From NCBI GenBank assembly GCA_001430745.1, contig KQ481977.1, positions 335,215 to 349,462 on the forward strand: a DNA stretch of 14,248 nt, given 5' to 3'. The stretch is from Auxenochlorella pyrenoidosa. Its lineage: Eukaryota; Chlorophyta; Trebouxiophyceae; Chlorellales; Chlorellaceae. The notes under the pieces were generated by a model. That model ran no database searches. It was not told the DNA's origin and saw only the letters and a program-made list of their open reading frames with translations. Shown one piece after another: positions 8,692-14,248 of this stretch (positions are counted from its first letter, which is position 1; each line of letters opens with the position of its first letter). The translations under genes were made by a program, and so were the position numbers.

Positions 8692-11600
8692 GTAGGGATC
8701 GCACCGTGCTCTGCCGCGCGCCCCCCAACTGCTTCCCCCTTTGCCACCCGGACGACTCTCGCGCCCCGTCCCTCTGGCTGTGCAGGCCTGCAGCAACGGA
8801 CCAGCGGCCTGGACTTTTACCCGGCGCCACAGGATCAGACATTGGCAGTGGCCTCCGAGGCGGAGCTGCGGGCGGCGCTGGCGGCTGCGGGGTTGGGCTT
8901 TGCCGAGCGCCGCCCGGTGCAGCTCACGGCTGACATCCAGCTCAGCTCCACCCTGGTGATCAGTGCGCCTGTGCGCCTGCAGGGCGCATGCGGCACCGAC
9001 CGGCGGCAGCGCTGCGTACTCTCCACTGCACATGGCAGCGGGGTGCCGCTGCTTCATGTCACCGGCCCTGCAGCTGTCATGGAGTTGGCGAATGTGGAGC
9101 TGACCGGCGGCATGGGTGCTGGCAGCCTGGCGGGCGGTTTGACCGCCTCCAACCACTCCATGGTTGACCTGGTCAATGTGCGGCTGGCCGGCAACGCGGC
9201 CGCCAGCGGCGGCGCCCTGCGCGCCGACAGCCATGCCCGGCTGGGCCTGGCTGGCTGCGAGGTCGAGGGCAACACTGCTCAGGTGGGAGCCGAGTTGTTG
9301 TTGGTCTGATCAACATGGCAGCCGAGCCGGTGCATTGAGCAGACTGAGCAGGCATGCTTGCCACCACCCTGCTGCACGCTGCCGCAGCGGCAGCTTCATC
9401 TGGCCTGCAGAGCTGCAAGGGCAGCCGGCGCCGCACCCGCCAGCTGGCAGCTGTAACCCAGCCGCCGCCCTGCTCTGCCGCCCCCCGCCTGTGCTCACCC
9501 TACAGCAAGCGGGCGGTGGCATTTACGCGCACAGTGCTTGGGTGGACCTGGATCGCACTACCGTGCGCAGCAACGGCGCGGCCGAGGGCGCCGGCATCGC
9601 CCTGGCGGGCGGCAGCCGCCTGACTGCCCGCCAGTGCCAGCTGGGAGGCAACGCGCTGGCCGGCGACGGCGCCGATGGCACGGCAGGCGCGGCAGCGGGT
9701 GCTGACCTGCTGCTGCTCGATGCCGACAACAGCGCTGCCTACCTGGACCCGCTGCCGGGGGCTGGCGAGCTGTCGGGTGAGGCCGCCGCGCTGTTTTGAC
9801 CTCGACGGACTGCCCGTTTATGCCACTGATGCTGGAAGGCGCATTCGTGGCGTTTGAGGTCGCACGGCCGAGCGGCATGTGGCACGAGCTGCTCTCCTCA
9901 CTCCATGCCTGCCTTGGTGCTGCTGGGCGCTGGCGCCCTGCGGACTGAAGCAGTCTGCAGCCCATGTCTGCGTTCAGCGCGAGGCCCTTCCTTTTCTGCT
10001 ACTTCAAAAGTGCCGGCTGTGCGCCATCGGTCACGGCATGTGCCGATCTGTGTGCAACCCTCCCGTTGGCGCGCAGCCCGCGGCGGCGAGCTGCGGCCGC
10101 TGTCCCTGCTGGCCAGCAGTGACCAGGACACTGACACCGCCCAGCTGCACAAGCTGTGGGAGGGGCCCGACGATGCACAGCGGCGTGCGCAGCAGCGTCA
10201 GCGGCGCCCGGGCCAGCCCACGGAAGCAGAGGCCCGCGAGCAGGAGCGGCAGCTGAGCGCCGATGAGCAGACGGTTGTTGACTGGATGCTCCGCGTGGCG
10301 GGCAGGGGCTCCGCCTCTGCCGGCAGTGCAGAGGAGCCGCTTGGCGGCGATGCGCCGCCTGTGGGCCCGCGCAGCCGCAAGCTGAAGCAGTTCCCTGCGG
10401 GGGCTCGAGGTGAGAGCCCCTGCTGGGCAGGGGCGCGCCTGCGGAGCGGGTGCTTCTTGATTCGCCGCGGGGGCGGAGGGCACAGCACCTGCCAGCCCAT
10501 GCTGCCATGCGGTGCCTCCCCTTCCAGACGCGCGCACGTGGTGGGCCGCACCGCTGCGGAGGACTGGTGCCGCGCTGCGCACCCTGCGTCGGGAAGTTTG
10601 GGAGGCGGACAAGTGGGCAGCCGCACCCGCGCTGCCCGACCACGTGCCGCCCATCCATGCCCTCCGTTGCCCCGCCGCAGTGGTGGGCGTCACCACGGAG
10701 CAGGAGCTGGCAGAGGCGCTGATGGACAAGGAGCGCTTTATTCGGCTGGATGCTCACATAGGCCTGACCGGGCAGTTTAAGAGCCAGCAGGTGGGCGGGG
10801 CTCCGTCCGCGCGGGGAAGCCGGAAAGCGGGGACAAGGGGTGTGGTGGTGGTGCTGTCGGCGGTGGCGGTAGCGGGCGGTATAGCTTGCTGGAGTATCTG
10901 CAAGGGGGGCTGCGGCAAACAGTGGGCCCGCACGGACAGCCTGCACTGCAGGGTTCGCATGCAGCTGGGCGCGGCTGAGTAGGCTGGCCCATCTAACGCT
11001 CCAAGCCTCCAGCCTCAAGCATGTGCTCACCTCAAATTTTGGTCGTGACCCCTGTGCGCGCGCACCCCTTGCAGGCCGCGCTGCCCCCCATCCAGGCCTC
11101 TGTGACCATCACCGGCAATTGCAACGACGCAATCTTCGGCGGGCGCTGCCTGATTGACGCCAAGGCGATCAGTGAGCTCTGTCCCCTTCTCCCTGCTGGC
11201 TGCAAATGCCGTGGGGGCATGGCTGTGGGCCGGCCTGCCTGCCCTGCAGGCGGCATCCTCTGCACTGCCGGCCACGCCCGTCCCTCAGCCAGACACTTGT
11301 TTGCTTACCGAAGAGCGCGCTGCCCCCCCTCCCTCCCCCCGCCCACCTGCCGCAGGCCGCATCTTCCATGCCGACAATTCGGGCTTCCTCCCCGGCTTCT
11401 TCGTGACCTTCCAGAACGTGCGGTTCACCGGCGGCTCTGCGCCGCTGCTGGGCGGCGCGTTCTTCAACCAGGGCAAGATGCAGGTGCGCGCCTGCCTGCC
11501 TGCCTGCCCGCCCTGTGAGGCCGGTGTTCCCCTGTTTTTGTTGTTGCTGTCCTCGCTTCATGCTGCGCGCGCGCCCTGGTTGCACAGCAGGGCGCCGCAA

Positions 11601-14079
11601 TTTGACCAGCAGCATTGCAATTGTTCAGTTGTTCAGCTGTGCACCGCCTGCGAGGCGCGCTCCCTCTAAATATATCAGGCGGGCGCTGCCTGGTGCCAGC
11701 TCATCAACAGCCCGCTGGTGCGTTCGCCCTGGCTCACGCATCCCCAGCTGTGTGGTGCTGCCTCCTCCACGGCAGGTGGAGTTTGACAACTGCGAGTTCG
11801 TGAGCAACATGGCGCAGGCAGGCGCGGGCGCCGTCTCCCTCGCGGTGCGTAAGCACCCTGCGCCCCGCCTGCAGCGCTGCCGTGCTACGACGCACGCCTG
11901 GCAGGCGGCTGTGCGCGCCGCTACGCTGCCCACACGCCTCTGCCTGAGGCCGCCAATGGCTGCGCGCAGCCCTGCCAGGCTGCCTGTGTGCCGCCCCAGG
12001 GCGTGATCTGCCACCACTTTGGGCCCGCGAACCCATCACCAATGTTGCCTGCCCCCCTGCTGGCAACAGGATGGCGCCATAGGGCTGTTCAACAACGTCA
12101 CCTTCCAGAACAACATTGCAGGTGCGTACGTCGTGATTGTGCACTGGCTGCAGGTCACGCACCGGCCTTGTGCCGCTCTCAGGACCGCCACTCCGCTGCC
12201 GCAGTGCGCAGCAGCCGCCTGGCTGTCGCAGCCTCCTCCGAAACGCCAGTTGCACCACGTCCTGGCGCGCTTCTCGTCACCTCTTCCGCTGCTGCCCCGC
12301 CTTCCCCGTACCGCGCGCAGTGGGCGGCAGCGGCGCGGGCGGCGCCGTCTACCTGACCTCCAATGCCGGCTTCACCCGGGTGGTGTTCCAGGGCAATGCT
12401 GCGCCCAGCGGCGGCGCCGTCGGCGTCGGCCAGTCCTCCTCTGGTATCTACTTCAACGGCTGCACCTTCAGCGTGAGGGGCGCCCGCACCCTTGTCTCTC
12501 TTGCGTGCCGATTTGAGGCACCACTGGGCTGGGCAGGTTGGGCACGCTGTGTGTGGCGCCTGCTGCTCTTCCAGCCGAGGGTGTGGCCCTGCTCAGGCGG
12601 TGGAGGGCCTCCCGGCGCCTGCCTCTCGTGCAGGGCAACACGGCAGAGGTGTTTGGGAACGACGTCTACATGGAGAGCTGGGTGGCCACACCCGCCTACT
12701 TCAACCCCTTCCCCACCTCGGCGGGTGAGCCCAACCCCCCCAGTGACGCTCGCGCCCAGCAGGCGTCCCCGCCTTTGCGTGTGCCCAACAAGCTTTCGTG
12801 GGCGGCACCCCAGCCAGGTGCTGCCGTCGCGCCATCACGACTGCTCCAGTTGTGTGGCCAAGTCCTCGGCAAGGCAGGGCGGCCCCAACAGTCGCAGCCG
12901 GCAGCCGCGATGGCGGCGCCCCTGCGTGAGCGCCGACGGCAAGTGCCCTTGTGTGTGCCAACGCGACCAACCCCCCCCCTTTCATCCCTGCCCCTGTCCA
13001 TCCGGCTTGCAGTTGTGTACCCCGACTCCACAGTCCAGCCCTACTCTGCATTTGCATCGGTGAGTGTGTGCATGTGCGTGTATGCACGTGGTGGGTGCCA
13101 AGCACGCCACAGGCAGCGCAATGAAGGCGACTCGGCCACCAGCTCCAGACGTTCGTCGCACCCTGGGTTGACTGAATGCGCAAGTGTAGAGGCGCACGGT
13201 CTTGGCCTCCTCCTCAACTCAAGCTTGCCCCCGCCGCCCTCCCCGCAGTGGCCCGCGTACGCGACAGTGACGTCGCCGCCGCCGTCGCCGCCGCGCCCGC
13301 CGCGCCCGCCGCCGCCCTCCCCGCCCTCCCCGCCCAACCCCGCCAACTGGATTTACACCGAGGAGCAGCTGTGGAACGCGCTGGCAGCGGGCAACATGTC
13401 GGTGACGCTGGGCGCGCACATCCAGGTGTGTGTGTGTGTGTGTTGGGGGGGTGGGCTCCGCCTGCTTTCCCCGCCAGCGGGGCAGCTGCTGCTGTAGGGC
13501 TGGCGCAGGCCGCAGGCGGCCACGGCCCGTGCGAGCCTGCCAGCCACCCGGACACGCCCCGGCGTGGCTGGCTGCCCTCCCACTCCACCCTCCCGGCCCC
13601 GCCTGCACACGCGCAGATGACGCGCGGTGGGCGCTGGTGGCAGGGCCCGCCCCCCACTGTCATCTATGAGATGCACATCGACTCGCAGGTGGGCAGGCCT
13701 GCTGCCCAGCTGCTGGCCTTCTTTCGACAGAGGCGCGGTGCTGTCCTGTTGGGTGCAGCTCGTCAATCAGTCAATCAATCAGCCAATCAGCTGCGGTCCC
13801 CACGGCCGGCTTCATCGCGCACAGCATGCTGCCCAAGCCGGCGCCGAGCCGCGAGCCCCGGCGCGTGTGCTGTGCCCCCGCCGCCCCCTCCATCTGCAGT
13901 GCCAGGGCTTTGGGTCCAAGTGTCTGATTGACCTCAACGGCGCTCCCAACCCGCTCTTCATCATCACCACCAATGCCATCTTCTCAGGCGAGAAACTACC
14001 CAGCTGCGCTGCTGCGATGCCCAGTCCAAGCCTTGGTGTATTAGCCTCTGTGGCTGCAGTGTGGACTCCCTGGCCTTGA
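8637..14079 (+). CDS. Secreted multi-module right-handed beta-helix-like protein, 3' end unresolved
   Basis: Exons are 8637-8691, 8786-9282, 9506-9776, 10077-10409, 10528-10790, 11075-11171, 11356-11483, 11776-11844, 12070-12121, 12321-12472, 12634-12724, 13013-13059, 13249-13425, 13617-13688 and 13900 onward; phases agree throughout. The first in-frame ATG gives MSWVHLAVVLAAYAASAAG, a signal peptide. Short hydrophobic strands alternate with glycine/asparagine turns (VELTGG, VRLAGNAAASGGAL, GGGIYAHSAW, VRFTGGSA, FDNCEFVSNMA, FNNVTFQNNIA, VVFQGNAAPSGGAV, CTFSGNTAEVFGNDVY), the pattern of parallel beta-helix (pectin-lyase/Pmp-like) proteins. Three modules begin with a [ST]E-x-x-L-x-x-A-L motif (residues 42, 442, 722) and carry a C-x(6-8)-C pair (87/95, 489/498, 769/776). 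Residues 275-440 are a charged non-repeat linker; 694-716 is a PPSPP tract. A role at the cell surface or wall is inferred; the substrate is unknown. At the 3' end, exon 15 either uses a GC donor at 13988 or reads through to TGA at 14077-14079. No TGTAA follows, so the gene may continue beyond the window. Confidence 0.78.
13270..13341 (+). other. PPSPP hydroxyproline-rich tract between beta-helix modules
   Basis: Exon 13 encodes a run of Pro, Ser and Arg (SPPPSPPRPP, then RPPPPSPPSPPNPAN) at residues 694-718. Repeated S-P-P units are typical of chlorophyte cell-wall and extracellular matrix glycoproteins, where the prolines are hydroxylated and glycosylated to form stiff rods. It directly precedes the third module head (YTEEQLWNAL). 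Confidence 0.8.
13761..13792 (+). repeat. Short CAAT-type tandem repeat in intron 14 of the beta-helix gene
   Basis: Several copies of (G)TCAATCA/CAATCAGC occur in a row inside the intron 13689-13899. It appears to be a simple repeat without coding meaning. Confidence 0.6.
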
Positions 14080-14198
14080 TACCAAGCCGTAGCACCCTCT
14101 GCCCGCCCTGTGTGGATCCGCCCTTGTCCCCATCTTTTGCATACTCTTCTCCCCGGTCCTGCCGGCAGCCGAGCCGCGTGCGCATCCTCACTAAGCTT

Positions 14199-14248
14199 CC
14201 CCCCCCCCCCCAAAACCCAAAAAAAACCCAAACCCCAAACCCCAACCC
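14199..14248. repeat. C13 run followed by irregular CCCAAA/CCCCAAA tract at the window edge
   Basis: After GCTT come 13 C, then blocks of A (2 to 8) alternating with blocks of C (3 or 4) to the last base. It is low-complexity and noncoding in the favoured frame. Telomere-like wording is possible, but the C-rich strand runs the wrong way for a right-hand chromosome end and the unit lacks the T of TTTAGGG. It may be an intron, a 3' flank or a noisy contig end. Confidence 0.7.

Noticed and set aside
9777..10076. Gene break after exon 3 of the beta-helix gene
   Set aside because: A stop is reached if the intron is read through, but the GTGAGG donor and GCGCAG acceptor give matching phase 1. No promoter-like sequence or signal peptide starts a new gene, so one gene is the simpler model, although cDNA could overturn it.
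13425..13442. GTGTGTGT run as a microsatellite of interest
   Set aside because: It is short and coincides with the exon 13 donor. A common simple repeat without further meaning.
14199..14248. Telomere at the window end
   Set aside because: A right-hand chromosome end should show the G-rich strand on plus (for example TTTAGGG). Here the plus strand is C-rich, the unit is irregular, and it lacks the T/A step of known plant-type telomere repeats.

Overview
The window looks like nuclear DNA of a green alga, probably a chlorophyte and possibly a Chlorella-like trebouxiophyte (the placement is inference). The grounds are very high GC, genes broken into many short exons by 90-320 nt GT-AG (and GC-AG) introns, alanine/glutamine-rich low-complexity protein tails, a TGTAA poly(A)-type signal, and a secreted protein with a hydroxyproline-rich-glycoprotein type PPSPP tract. 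No operons, bacterial promoters, rRNA, tRNA or CRISPR were seen. Exons were joined by hand. In every gene the donor and acceptor phases agree along the whole chain, and this is the main support for the models. Layout: (1) 4534 back to base 1, minus strand: an unrecognised acidic/proline-rich, coiled-coil protein of at least 752 residues in 11 exons, whose 3' end lies beyond the window start. (2) 4535-5007: a 473-nt divergent intergenic region that must hold the promoters of genes 1 and 2. (3) 5008-8130, plus strand: a complete eight-exon serine/threonine kinase of the MAK/ICK/MOK (RCK) family, 651 residues. (4) 8131-8636: intergenic DNA with a TGTAA signal and the presumed promoter of gene 3. 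(5) From 8637, plus strand: a secreted, multi-module right-handed beta-helix-like protein in at least 15 exons. Its end, at or beyond the window edge, is unresolved. The last 50 bases are a C/A-rich simple tract. Nothing shows that the three genes act together. The only positional link is the shared divergent promoter of gene 1 and the kinase. RCK kinases regulate cilium/flagellum length and ciliary traffic in other eukaryotes, so the unknown gene 1 protein could be checked for a related role, but that is only a lead. The points most worth a second look are a perfect 24-bp inverted repeat forming a long hairpin inside a gene 1 intron, a four-fold acidic-PPP-L motif in symmetric phase-1 exons, a GC-AG intron that splits the kinase HRD motif, and a three-module beta-helix protein whose modules share a head motif and a cysteine pair.
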